Notes under the pieces: model-generated
What the model was told of the DNA's origin: nothing
Databases searched by the model: none
Seen by the model: the letters and a program-made list of their open reading frames with translations, nothing else
Position numbers and translations under genes: made by a program
In this document: positions 20,943 to 31,860 of the stretch, piece after piece
Layout: the number at the start of each line of letters is the position of its first letter
Position numbering within the stretch: position 1 is the stretch's first letter
NCBI RefSeq assembly: GCF_003945595.2
Contig: NW_024104448.1
Location: forward strand, 134,309-198,308
From: Pipra filicauda
Taxonomy: Eukaryota; Chordata; Aves; Passeriformes; Pipridae
Direction of reading: 5' to 3'
DNA: 64,000 nt

Positions 20943-22056
20943 AACTCTTTGGGGTTTTTGGATTTCAGTAAAGCTTTTGATAATGTCTCTCCCAGGATCC
21001 TTCTGGACAAACTGTCCAGCCCACAGCTGGTTAAACACATCATGGGGTGGGTGAGCAATTGGCTTATGGGTCGGGCACAAAGGGTGACTGGGGTGACATC
21101 AGACTGGCCTCCTGTAACTAGTGGGGTTCCACAGGGCTCCATCTTAGGCCCTGTGCTCTTCAACATCTTCATCAATGACTGGAAGGGACAATGAGCAAGT
21201 TTGCAGATGACCCAAAACTGGGAGGATCTGTTGACTCCCTCATAGGTAGGGAGGCCCTGCAGAGAGACCTCAATAAATCAGAGGGCTGGGAATCATCAAC
21301 CATAGGAAGTTCAACAAGGGGAAGTTCCAGATTCTGCCCCTGAGACGGGGCAACCTTGGATATATGGACAGACTGAGAATGAGATGCTCGAAAGCAGTGA
21401 CAGGAAAGGGACCTGGGGGTCCTGGTCAGTGGCTAGTTGGCTATGAATCAGCAGTGCCCCGGCAACCAGGAGGGCCAACCCTGATCTGGGGGGCATCAGG
21501 CCCAGCATCGCCGGCCAGGCCAGGGAGGGGACTGTCCTGCTCTGCTCTGACCTGGGGTGGCCTCACCTCAATATTGGGGCAATTTTGGGGCACCACAATA
21601 TAAAGAAGACAGTAAGCCATTAGAGAGTGTCTGAAGGAGGGTAACAAAGATGGGGAAGGGCCTTGAGGGGAAGCTGTATGAGGAGTGGCTGAGGGCACTT
21701 GGTATGTTCAGCTGGAGAACAGGAGACTGAGGGGAGACTTCATTGCAGTTACAACTTCCTTGTGAGGGGAAGAGGAGGGGCAGGCACTGTCTGTTCTCTG
21801 TGGTGACCAGTGACAGGACCTGAGGGAATGGCCTAAAATTGTGTCAGAGGAGGGTTAGGCTGGGCACTGAACAGGTTCCCCAGGTCATGGCCTCAAGGCT
21901 TGCCAGAGCTGAAGAAGCGTTTGGATGATACTTTTGGGCACATGGTCTGACTCTTGGGAATGGTCCTGTGCAAGGCCAGGAGTAGAACTTAATGATCCTT
22001 GCGGGGCCCCTTCCAACTCAGCACAGTCTGTGATTCTGTGATTCGTGATTCTGTGA
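20943..22056 (+). mobile_element. CR1 LINE, RT end plus 3' UTR
   Basis: Starts in the reverse transcriptase with [13 protein letters not shown], then [19 protein letters not shown], both canonical CR1 RT blocks. The frame breaks soon after, and the rest of ORF2 and the UTR run to the terminal GATTCTGTG repeats near 22056. 5'-truncated and dead. Confidence 0.9.
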
Positions 22057-22835
22057 ACCTTTCCTTTTTCCAAAGCTCATGTTCTACACATTGCTGATCA
22101 AAAATGTTCCTCTGGACTTGCCCCACCACAAACATCCCCACAAGACTGCAAGAGATACCAAGGGCCCACTATACCCACAAACACTTCACATGCACCCAGG
22201 ATCACCAGCTTTTCACCTCTGTCATTCTGGCTTCCTGCACTGCTCCTGGTCATTTTTTCTTCTCTCCTTTCCTTTGGGAACCACAGAGCTCCCATGCTTT
22301 GGCAGTTTCCAAGGCCAGCCCCCTCACTGGATGTTGAGCAGCCTCCATGGCTGATGTTAGGAACATTTGAAACCATCACTGGCTGGTGAGGAGAGGGGGG
22401 TGTGATGCTTGTGTGCAGCCAAGAGAACAACAGCTGGATATCACCCTCACATCTGCATCTCAACACGTCCCAGCCATGTGCACCCTCAGCCCAGACACCT
22501 CCCATGTCCTGGGCTCATCCCCAACACTGCGGGCAGCAGAGCAGGGGGGACCGGTGCCATAGGGAGGGCTTGGAAGGTCTCTGCTGGTCCTGGCTTTGGC
22601 CAGATCCATGTGCACACTAGGGTCACTGTGTCACTCCCAGCCCGGTGGGGGCCAGTGTTCCCTGTGCATGGGCACAGCTCCAGGTGTCCCAGCAGGCAGA
22701 GGCTGGAAAGCACTGATGGATGCACCAGGGAGCCCCTGGGGCATGGCCACAGCCCCTGTTTGGCACCAGCGGGTGCAGCCTGGATCACACCGGTGATGCA
22801 GGTGCATCCCAGCTCTGTTCCCAGCATGTTGGCCC
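22057..22835. other. no gene recognised
   Basis: Unique sequence between two CR1 copies. No exon, domain or tandem repeat was identified. Confidence 0.35.
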
Positions 22836-22839
22836 CATC

Positions 22840-23275
22840 CAGAGGAGGCCACAAGGACAATCAGAGGGTTGGAGCACCTCTGCTCTGAGGAAAGGCTGAG
22901 AGAGTTGGGGTTGCTCAGCCTGGAGAAGAGAAAGCTCTGGGTAGGCCTCAGTGCAGCCAGGCAGGACCTGAAGGGGCCCAGAAGATGAGACAGTATTCAG
23001 CAGGGCCTGTGGAGAGAGGAGAAGGGGGATGGCTTTGAACTGGAGGAGATCCATTTAGGTGAGATCTAAGGAAGGTGTTTCTTTCCAGTGAGGGTGGAGA
23101 GGCCCTAGCACAGGCTGTGCACAGGGGCTGTAGATGCCCCATCCCTGGGAACACTGAAGGACAGGTTGGATGGGACCCTGAGCAGCCTGGTCTGGTGGAA
23201 GGTTGCTCAGGCTGGAATGAGATGATCTTTAGGGTCCCTGCTAAGCCAAACTATTCCAGGATTCCATCATTGTAT
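22840..23275 (+). mobile_element. CR1 LINE, 3' fragment
   Basis: GAGGAAAGGCTGAGAG, TTGCTCAGCCTGGAGAAGAG and the CATCCCTGGGAACACTGAAGG block are the CR1 3' region, ending in ATTCCATCATTGTATGG. An internal deletion is likely. Confidence 0.88.
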
Positions 23276-23828
23276 GGTCTCCATCCCCCACTGTGGAGTG
23301 GCCCTAGAACTCACATGATCCCACAGCTCCCAGAGCCGTGATGTCACAGCCCATGTTCCCCCTGGAACTGCCAGTGCCCAGTGATGAGCACAACACACCC
23401 TGGGGGATGACCAGGAAGAGACATCCCTGTTTCATGGGAGAAGTTCCACAGTTCAAGGAAGTCTGTGGAAGACTCTGCCATATGAAAGTTGGACTGGGTT
23501 TTTATAGTTATAAAGTGATGGACTGGTAGTCACAGATTTACAGGTCAGTGAGAAGATTATCTGTCAAATGCTGCTTCAAAAAGCAGGATGTGTGTTTGAG
23601 GTTTGGTGAACCAGGCTGGTTTTAGCACAATTCAACACCAAAACAGCACCCTGGTGCCAGCAGAAGTTGCATGAGAGCTTGTATTGTTTGCATTCTCTGA
23701 TCTAGGTATTATTGGGTTAGAACATCCTGCTACAGAATCCCCCTGTGAAGTGCTACTACAGGTACCTCTGGCCTCCAGGCTTTAACAGCATCCACTGTAC
23801 ATGTGCATGTTATTGCTGAGTATATTGG
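23276..23828. other. no gene recognised
   Basis: Unique AT/GC-balanced sequence. Nothing was identified. Confidence 0.3.
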
Positions 23829-24511
23829 CATCATAGATTGAAAAGAGATGTTGGAATTTTCTTTCTCTTCCCTAGGGTCCCACTCCCACCCCCCCCATCT
23901 ATTTCTTCCAGAATGGGGAGAGTCGGGGGGGGGGGGGGGGGGAGAGGGGCAGAGCAGGGCCGCACGTGGGGGGCAGCACAGGAGTGGAGAGAGGGGAGGT
24001 CTTGCGGGGAAGCACGGTGGCCACAGGGACAGCTGGGGTGTCCTTTGTTTGGGGGCTTTTGGGGTTTGGTCCGGGACCAGACAGAGCAGGAGCCCGGTTC
24101 TTGGCTGCCTCTTTCTCTTTTCCTGAGAGGAAGTTTTTCCCCATGGGACACCTCGCAGAGGATGATTGAGAGAGAGAGAGACTGACCCATCTCAGAGCAA
24201 GGTATTCTGCTTTCAAGACTGCCTGTGGGAAAAAGGGACTCCATCATTGCTGGCTGCGAGCACATGTGGCTGCGAGCAGCTGCTGAACTGCAGTGACAGT
24301 CCTGCCTCCCCCCCCACCCCACCCTGGGTTGCACAGGTTTCTCCCGCCCACCTGGGGATTTGGGGCTTTGTTTTGTTTCTTCTGAAAGTTTTTGATTGCA
24401 CCATTTGTTGTTTATTCAGATTTTGCTAATAAAAAGCTGTTTGTTTTCCTTTTCCACACTTCCACCTGAAGTCTCTGAATTTCTAAGTTGTAATCTTGTT
24501 AAACTAAGACA
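23829..24511 (+). mobile_element. solo LTR, family 3, copy A
   Basis: Homologous to the reverse-strand LTR at 50527-51751. Shared parts are TCATAG...TTGAAAAGAGAT at the start, the GGGGGCTTTTGGGGTTTG block, AAGTTTTTGATTGCACCATTTG, AATAAAAAGCTG, and an end in TTAAACTAAGACA. Its first two bases read CA where the other copy has TG. The flanks are ATTGG before and GTTGG after, a 5-bp duplication with one change. Confidence 0.85.
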
Positions 24512-25149
24512 GTTGGGATACATCAATCTCCCAAGTTTTACTGTAGTTTAAAAGGGTGCTGCCTATATTACAATTACAACTTCAAGTTGTTGCAAAAATA
24601 TTAATGGCTGGCAATATTAAACAGAGCATCATATGGAATTAATTACCAATTTTGGAAAAAAAGCACTGTTATATCAATGTATGTATTTTTTGAATGATTG
24701 GTATCCTCTTGTTTTGGGTTACACAGTACACTCATATATATATTTGTTTATAATGAGTGCCAGCAAAATAACAGCATTATAATAACAGGGTATAACATTA
24801 AAATCCAGAGTGTCCATCGCAGTTGGGAACAAACCAAACACATTATTCTACTCATGATGTTACCAGTTTGTGTAGATCAGGATGTTCCCCACCCCTTGAG
24901 TCTTACAGCTGTAGGAAAGATGGGATGCAAACCAGGATCCAGAGGCACAATTCATGGACCCTCCTTCTGGGGCAGTGATTGGAGGAGTTCAACAGATTAG
25001 TCAGCGACTCCCTTCACTTCCACTCCCACTCCTTAATACAGTTCTTTGGTTGAATTCAGCATTAACAAATATAAACATTCTACCACAGAAGAGTCTGGTT
25101 GCCTCAGGGGAATCAAAGGCGTAACAAAACTCAAATCATTCCTACCTAC
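24512..25149. other. no gene recognised
   Basis: AT-rich sequence between two LTRs. No coding or repeat family was identified. Confidence 0.3.
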
Positions 25150-25791
25150 TGATGATGAGAAAAAGCAGTGGTAGTAAAACCCAATAGCCACGGTGCTATT
25201 AAGCCGGTATTTGTTTATTACAGCACCGGATGCACGGGTGATAGCTCTGGCATGTGCTGCTCCCCCATCACAGCTTCTGTTTTATCCAGTTAGCTCATAC
25301 ATATTCATTGCATATTTTTACATATTCATAACCTGTGCAAGAATGGGTGGTGCTCTATGTAAATCTCGGTACCCGCCTCCTGGTACCCGAGCACTTCTCT
25401 CTGGTGGTCGTCTTGGGTGGTCGTAGGGGATGAAGGCTTAGAGTCTTCCTCTCTGAACTTTCCACCTTGCTCTTAGAGCATCGCAGTCCCTCAGCACCTT
25501 CCCGTGGCGACAGCTCCTCATCGGCTGCCTGTCCGCTCGGTGTCCCATTGGCTGTCTATTGGCTACATTTTGCTACATTGCACACTCTCCCATTGGCTGC
25601 CCCTTCCCGCCATCATGCACCTTTCCCATTGGCTGCCTCTGGGCAACTCCCCATTGGTTGCTCACCAGCAACACGGCTGCTATCTTAGCAACAGCATGCC
25701 AACCTTAAAATTGCACCTATTAAACTACGTCAATTACATGGCAACTTAAGATTTTCCCTTATCAATGGCAACTTAACATTTTCCCTTATCA
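25150..25791 (-). mobile_element. 3' LTR of an env-bearing endogenous retrovirus
   Basis: On the minus strand it starts TGATAAGGGAAAATG directly after a purine tract and the env remnant. It begins with a 26-bp tandem duplication (GGAAAATGTTAAGTTGCC type). AATAAA lies near 25212 and the end is about 25150 (CATCATCA). Five CCAAT boxes occur in its promoter part, at 25547, 25558, 25592, 25628 and 25653 (plus-strand ATTGG). The 3' limit is approximate. Confidence 0.65.
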
Positions 25792-25810
25792 ACTCCCCCC
25801 TTTCTTTAAA
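25792..25810 (-). other. polypurine tract of the retrovirus
   Basis: The minus strand reads AAAGAAAGGGGGGAG immediately before the LTR start, as expected for the plus-strand primer site of a retrovirus. Confidence 0.65.
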
Positions 25811-25940
25811 AATAGTGCAAATTCTTTTGCTTTTATAACATCTTATTCCCATTTGGAGTCTTTTTAAAATATTTTCCTGTTTCAACTTGGTGTCTTATTT
25901 CATTCCATTTCCAGTCCCCGTAAGGTAAAGCTTTTACCAT

Positions 25941-27265
25941 TTACAACACCAGAGGGAACACTGGGCCATTAATGCTGGTCATCAGTACTAATAGTCCAAT
26001 TCCTAGAATGGTAAAAAACAATTTTTTCAACCAGTCAATATCAGGAAGCCACCATGTCAGTTTACTCCATAGTTCTCCAAATCCCCATGAGGTATCTGCT
26101 AGGGTTATTTGGTATAAGGTTTTTGTTTGTTCCCATATTTCTGACAGATCAGTGGAAATACATTTATGTTGATTTACATAGCTACAGCAGCTGCTATTGA
26201 TTACTGTGCACACACACCCTTCTTTGGCATAGAGCATGTCCAAAGCCCTTCTGTTTTGCAAAGTTACCTGTGAAAGGCTGCTTATTTCTAACTGCTGGGC
26301 TGCTATAGCATCTGCAGTAGCATTCCACAATGTTTCCATTATGCCAGAAAGATTAACTATTGATTTCTCCAATTCACTTACTCTCAACCAAGGTAAGAAC
26401 CACCTGGCAAAGCTATGGAATGCAGTCGGTCTCAGGACGAATGGGTTTGGGCTATGTTTAAAATGCTTAAGGAATGTTTGGGTCCACCCTGTTTCTAATT
26501 GGGCCATCACGGTAATGGGTGGATAAATGGATCCTAAGGTACATTCACCTTTCCATTCTAAAGGTAAAACCTTTCGTGCAGTGTTCCCACATAACCAGTA
26601 CCATCCTTTTCCTTGTGGGACAGGCCATCCTCTGAGAGCAGTAGATTTTCCCCTTTTCCTAGTTTGCACTTTATTCCACGTTTGCTGCCCCATAACTCCA
26701 ATATGAATTACAATAGGGAAACTTCCCCACAAATAGAGTTTCTCCACAACCCTTGTCTTCTGAATTTCCCCCTTTACCGGCTTCAATAGTAGCCTGTGAA
26801 CATCGTCGCACACAACTAACCGAGGTTTTGTTAGGCACAAATGGGTCAAGATCAAATTCAAATACAAATTGTAAAGCCTGGTCAGTCTGTTAGCTTCATA
26901 TCGTCCATAGCTAAAGGTGTTCCAATAACTGGGAATCTACTCCGTGAGTTCTTAGGCAACTGAGCGCAGACCCAGCATTTGGACAGATTATAACTGTGGG
27001 TAACTTCCTGGAGTAAATTTAAGTATGCATTTTGACCCCAACTTACAGTTCCATCAATGCAACACAGTCCAAGCAAAAGCATACAAATCAATGTTGCATT
27101 AATCGCAGGGTTGTGGGTCCAATGGGCTCCGATGTTCATCGTGCTTTCGGAGACCTTTACACTCTGGAGTAGTGTATCCAAGTGGGGTGTTCCCAAACTC
27201 AAACAGCAGTGAATGTTGTCAACAGTGGACCATTCCAGCAACAATAAAGTGCTCCTCATGCTCAC
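25941..27265 (-). pseudogene. env: decayed retroviral envelope gene (gamma-type)
   Basis: Two minus-strand frames, 27265-26882 and 26867-25941, lie in different phases and together cover most of an envelope glycoprotein. The upstream part has a hydrophobic leader and a CWVC motif, the CxxC type of gamma-like SU subunits. The downstream part has a heptad-like region, a CX6CC motif, paired NxS/T sites and a C-terminal membrane helix, the signature of a TM subunit covalently bound to SU. The stop at 26882 with a change of frame around it shows a frameshift, and there may be others, so no intact envelope is encoded here. No pol or gag was found upstream (27.3-28.1 kb) and the 5' LTR is absent. 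Membership of a named ERV family was not determined. Confidence 0.8.
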
Positions 27266-27269
27266 AGGA

Positions 27270-28100
27270 CTTCAGAGGAGCTGAGGAAACTCCAAGACCA
27301 GCTGTTGATAATAGATAAAATGCTTCTATTGTGGGTTTTGGATTGGGTTTTTGGGTTTTCTTGTGAGTTGGTGGTTGGTTGCTTTGTTTGCATTTTTATT
27401 TATACAGACCTGCAATATTATTCTTGGCCTCCAAAGGGTGTTTTGTGATTCAGAAACCTTGTGGACATATGGATCCAGGCTCCAAGTTGAGCTGAACTCG
27501 CTTAAGCAGCAGGAAGTGATTTGTCTCAGTTGTCATCTATTCCCATCTCTGCTACACCTGGGGCACCCCCAGCAGGCAGGTGGATGTTCAGGAGCCAAGA
27601 GCTCAGAGGACCCATTGAGCAGAGCCCTGGTAGCCCCCAGAGCTGCCCCTCATAGCCTTGGTTGCCTCTGCTGCCTGGGAGTCAGGGCTGCTGCTTCCTG
27701 GGAACCTTGGCAATGGACTACAGCAGGACGTGCCCTTTTCAGCTCTGGGATCTTCTCCCTTCCACTCTGTCCCTTTGTGTCCTTGCCTTTGTGTAGGCCC
27801 TGAGGGCTCGTGGAACTGGTAGCAGTGCTGGCGTCTCTGCAGTAGTGTCTCAGGGGCAATGTCAGAGCCTCCCTGGGGGCACCACCGTGAGCCCGGGGGC
27901 TCCTCAGGGCAGGCCAAAGAGCTGGACACCTCTGGGGCCGGGCATGAGGGTGGTGCCAGGGCAGGAGAGCTGACAGGGACTGAGCACCCAGGGCTGTCAG
28001 GGCCCTTGGCCAGGGTGATCCTTCCTCAGCCCTGAACCACCCGCCCCAGGGGTGGTTCCTGTGTGGTGCTTGAGCACTGTCTGGACAGGGCACTGTCAAT
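27270..28100. other. no gene recognised
   Basis: Flank of the env remnant. It has no gag/pol similarity on either strand and no repeat family I could name. Confidence 0.3.
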
Positions 28101-28105
28101 GCACC

Positions 28106-28932
28106 TGTCAGAGACTGAAATGTTTGATGATTTATGCATTCTAGGAGACTTTTGCAGGCTTTTGACTTGCATTATACCTCTGATGAGCAATCCGGCCCCT
28201 CCCTCCCTCCAGTGCTGAAGATGTGAAGCCCTGAAAAAGCAAGAGCTGAGTTCGCAGGCTTTTGACGTTTGATGGGCAATTGAAGGGGCAGGACCTCTGA
28301 TGGCCCATAGGAGTCCATCCTCCCCTCTGGCAGTCGGGAAAAGGGCGGGAACCAGGCCAGACACAGCAGCTCTTGCGCAGGGCCCAGGGAGAGATTGGAG
28401 GCTCGAGGCATGGCCCGTGACACTGACCATGGATATAATAACTCATAACTTCTTGGAGTGTGGGGGCTTCCCTCTTTCACCTCCGGCGGATCAAGGCCAC
28501 CACTTCAACTGACATGGAAGCTGCAACTACCAAGTTTCATCGCTGGACCCCGTGGGCGGTGACTATATACATCTGTCCATTCTCAGCTTTTCTTTCCCTT
28601 ACTCTTATCTTGCTTTTCTCTCCCCTATGCATTTTCTCCCCCCCCCCAAAGGTCATCTCTATGTCACATTGTTATATGACAGCACCTAAAATTCTAGCAT
28701 ACCTGTTGATGCAAAATTGTCCCCTATGCATTTTCTATCTCTATGCCACATTGTTATATGACAACACAGAAATGCTAGCATGCCTGTTGATAGAGAATTG
28801 TTAAAATAAACCTTGCCAGTATATGTTTTCAGACACCAATTATTCAGTGTCGTTTCACTCTAATCCACCCCAAGGGAATTATTGATAAAACCTGGGTTAC
28901 CCCCCTCCCTTTTTCTGGGGCGGGTCGTAACA
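28106..28932 (+). mobile_element. solo LTR, family 4, with target duplication
   Basis: Runs from TGTCAGAGACTG to GGTCGTAACA and is flanked by GCACC at 28101-28105 and 28933-28937, a perfect 5-bp duplication. AATAAA lies near 28805. Inside it a ~100-bp stretch is duplicated: CCCCTATGCATTTTCT and CACATTGTTATATGACA each occur twice. Confidence 0.9.
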
Positions 28933-28989
28933 GCACCTCAGGGAGCAGAGGATGCCCTGCCATGTCCCCAACAAGCAGAAGGTTGTGGC

Positions 28990-29313
28990 GCGGCAGAACA
29001 GCGTCTCCTGGAAGCGTCTGCTGTGGGCTGAGCTCTGCACAGCGCTTCAAGAGCTGCCTGGCCCGTGCCTTGCAGAGCAGCTGGGACTGGTCCTGCTGCC
29101 TGTCTGTGGCCAGCAGGGCCTTTCCCACGAGGAGGGGCTGTGGCGAGCGGGGGCCCTGCCTCAGCCCCCACTGCAGCCGCTGCGCCTGCAGAGCCCCCGC
29201 TTTCGTTTCCGGACACCGTGAGCCCGGAGCACAAGTCGTGTTTGCCTGTCCCTCTGGGGCAGCATCCTCCCTGCAAAGCCCTCCTGCCCCTTGGCCCCCA
29301 CCCTACTCTGCAT
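28990..29313 (-). repeat. inverted duplicate of 13593-13915
   Basis: The minus strand matches the segment upstream of the receptor. Here the protein-like frame runs on further (through PRHNLLLVGDMAGHPLL) to the target duplication of the adjoining LTR, so this copy seems to be the longer one. Similarity at the outer end stops near the CACCCTACTCTGC at about 29310. Confidence 0.75.
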
Positions 29314-29576
29314 CCACAGGACTCCAAGAGCCCCAATATCTGCAGGAGTTGCTTAATCTCCAAATGTGCAGAAAGGAAAAGGATATGCACAGTGTGCTCC
29401 TTCCTCCCTTTCCCTTGAACTCGGCACAACCGCCCCTCCATCCTCAGCATGCAGGCAAGCCACATGGGTCCGGCAGGAACAGGAGCAGTGGCGTTTCTTT
29501 CCAAGGAGCTCAGAAACGACCCAACCGTCTTTGAAGCCCTTAAGAGTTGGGGGTCACAAGCTGGCTTTCCATTACC

Positions 29577-29761
29577 TGCAGCTCCTTGGGCAGGCAGTGG
29601 GTGGAGCTCAGCTACAGCCCATGGGTTGTCGTGGTAACCACCAATTCGGCCCTTCCTCAGCATCTCCGGTGGCAGGGCGGTTCCTCTGCTTTCAGCACGG
29701 CCAGCACCAGCTCGCGCTGCTTTGGCTGCAACAGGCTCTTCAGCTGGTCCGCCTCCTCCGC
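29577..29761 (-). pseudogene. exon-like fragment of an unrecognised gene
   Basis: On the minus strand CTTTGCAG precedes an open stretch reading EEADQLKSLLQPKQRELVLA, and CTGCAG|GTAATGG closes it near 29577, so both ends look like splice sites. A stop lies inside the best frame. Together with the protein-like frame at 28990-29313 it may be a relic of one minus-strand gene. I do not recognise the protein. Confidence 0.35.
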
Positions 29762-29929
29762 TGCAAAGGACGAGAGAGAGCACAAGAGCTGCCCTGAGGA
29801 ACAGCCCAGCGTGGGCTGCTCTGCTCCCGGGGCAGCACTGCAGGGCACCCAGAGAGCGCCCTGCTGGCCTCCAGAGCAGGGCCACACAGAGCCAAACCAG
29901 TTCCTCCACCCAGCAGGCGCACAAGCAAA

Positions 29930-31250
29930 GTCACTGGCACCATTCTGGACACTTGGTCTCCTCAGAGCACCGACGGCGAGGGAAAAAGACATTTGGTTCA
30001 CTGTCCCAAGTACGGAAACAAACAAAAGCACAACACCAGACTGAATTCACCTGCAGAAGCCCAAATTCACCGAATGCCTGCCAAATTCATCAGGAAGACA
30101 CTCACTCAACCACAAGACATCATTTCAAACTCTGGATTTAAGCCCTAAGAAGCCAGTGACAAAGCACTCAAGCTGTTTCATTAAACACAGACTGGGAGGG
30201 CTTTTTAGGGTCTATTACAAACAATTGTCATCAGCTGCTCCCACTGCCAGAACTGTTCTAGTATAGAACAAAAGTTTGAGAAATCAGTAAGAATTCCAGC
30301 GAGTACCAAGACTAGACCTCTTGGAGATGGTGCAGGGAAAGAGATTCACATGCTCCCAGGTCTTTAAGATCCAAGATCTTAAAGGCATCCTTCTATGCCT
30401 TTAAACTGATGTTAATTTTGTGCAGTAGAACCCGAACAGAAAATAGATTCTCCCCACAGAGAACCACCTTTGCTTTATCTGTAAAGCCCAATGCTTCCTA
30501 CTAAAACAATGTATTTATATTTTCCCTTAACAAACCAATATATTTTCATTTGACTCAGGCTGGCAACAACAAGTTCTTCTCAATATGTATACAGAGAGGA
30601 TGAAAAGGTAGGCAGAAGAATATGTGTCGATATTAAGTCTGAAATAAATGTTTCACATTGCATCAATGTGCTGACCTACAAGCACACAAGTAGGACTGTA
30701 GCAAGCCAGACCCTGGTCAGATTGGCATCACTAACAAGGAAATATGCTGCCAATGTGGCCATTAAATTACTTCTTGCATAAAAGGCAACATGGGTATCAG
30801 GCTAAGCTTTGCTATAGGCCAAGAAAATAACACTCTAAATGTGTAGGGTATTGACACGGAGGATGGAAAAAGTTACTATGGTACACAAAGATACTCAAGG
30901 AAGGAAAAAAGCCTATACTGTGATTAAAGAGCAGACATGCTAGGCTCCAAATATAGGGTGCTTTCATGGCCTATTTTAAAATACAGTAAGAAAGCATATT
31001 TTGTTCAAGGTAATTCGTGAGTGTTCTTGGTGAACACAAGATGTGAAATGGTTCCAATTAACATTGCCCAGAATACTGTAAATAACTCCTGTGAATCACT
31101 GAAATCACCCAAAATTTCAGAGTTCCATGAACTGTATTTCATGAAAAATCATGGGCTACTTTCCCCGAGCAGCAACTCACCTAATTTCCCAATGCTGAGT
31201 CTTTTCTGCTCCACCTAGCCTTTCAGGGCTGTCACTTTCTAAAGTTTGGC
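29930..31250. other. no gene recognised
   Basis: AT-rich unique sequence. No exon, repeat family or tandem structure was seen. Confidence 0.3.
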
Positions 31251-31860
31251 TTCTTGATTTGCAGCAATTTCCTTTAATCACTTCGGTTTCTCCGGGTCAG
31301 CAGTTTTGCCGTTGCTGTTGCTGCTCTTGCTGCTTCGGGAACTTCAGACTTCGTGGTTCCTGCGGTCCAGACGAGGGTTTCTTAAGTTATTGTTTTAAAT
31401 GAACCCATGGTAAGGCAGTGACAGAAACGACCAATCCCAAAACTTCAAATCGATCACCACAGCAGTTCGGAGCAGCTTGAGCCCAGTCTCCTGCCTTCCC
31501 AGGGCTGGGCTCTTCTCTCTGCGGGGCATCCGCCAGCCGGCCAGGGACACTTTTGCTCGGCAAGGCAGCAGAGAGGGACAGACCTGCAGTGGGCTGGGCC
31601 AGCACCACCCCCAGCCCCGCAGTTGCCCAGTCCTGCGGCCGGAGCGGCCCCACAGCCCCCTCCGGGCACAGCCCAGCTCGGGGCTGCCGCCTGGGGCTGC
31701 AGGGCCGCTGCCACTGCCCACCCTCCTCCCGCCAGAGGAGCTCCCGGCACAGTTCGGCAGCCTAGGCGTACCACTCAGGAGCTCCCTTTGGATTGTCATG
31801 GATTTTCTTTTTTAGTATATTTTGGGGTTGTTTTTTACTTTATTTTAGTTTTCATTTTAG
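31250..31860. other. moderately GC-rich stretch with Gln/Leu-type triplets
   Basis: It begins with TTGCTGTTGCTGCTCTTGCTGC and then has a GC-rich block (31480-31780) with some CpG. Open frames on both strands are Pro/Ala/Gly-rich. It could be a small promoter-type island but no splice donor was found. Confidence 0.3.

Noticed and set aside
20949..21194. A reverse-transcriptase-like gene
   Set aside because: It is the RT end of a truncated CR1 LINE that runs to the usual CR1 3' end at 22056.
25941..27265. A functional syncytin-like envelope gene
   Set aside because: The frame is broken around 26870-26882 and probably elsewhere, so the locus is described as a relic; no repaired reading was attempted.
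28938..29924. A 328-codon minus-strand frame as one intact gene
   Set aside because: It mixes the duplicated segment in one frame with an exon-like part that is better read in another; the composition is GC-driven.
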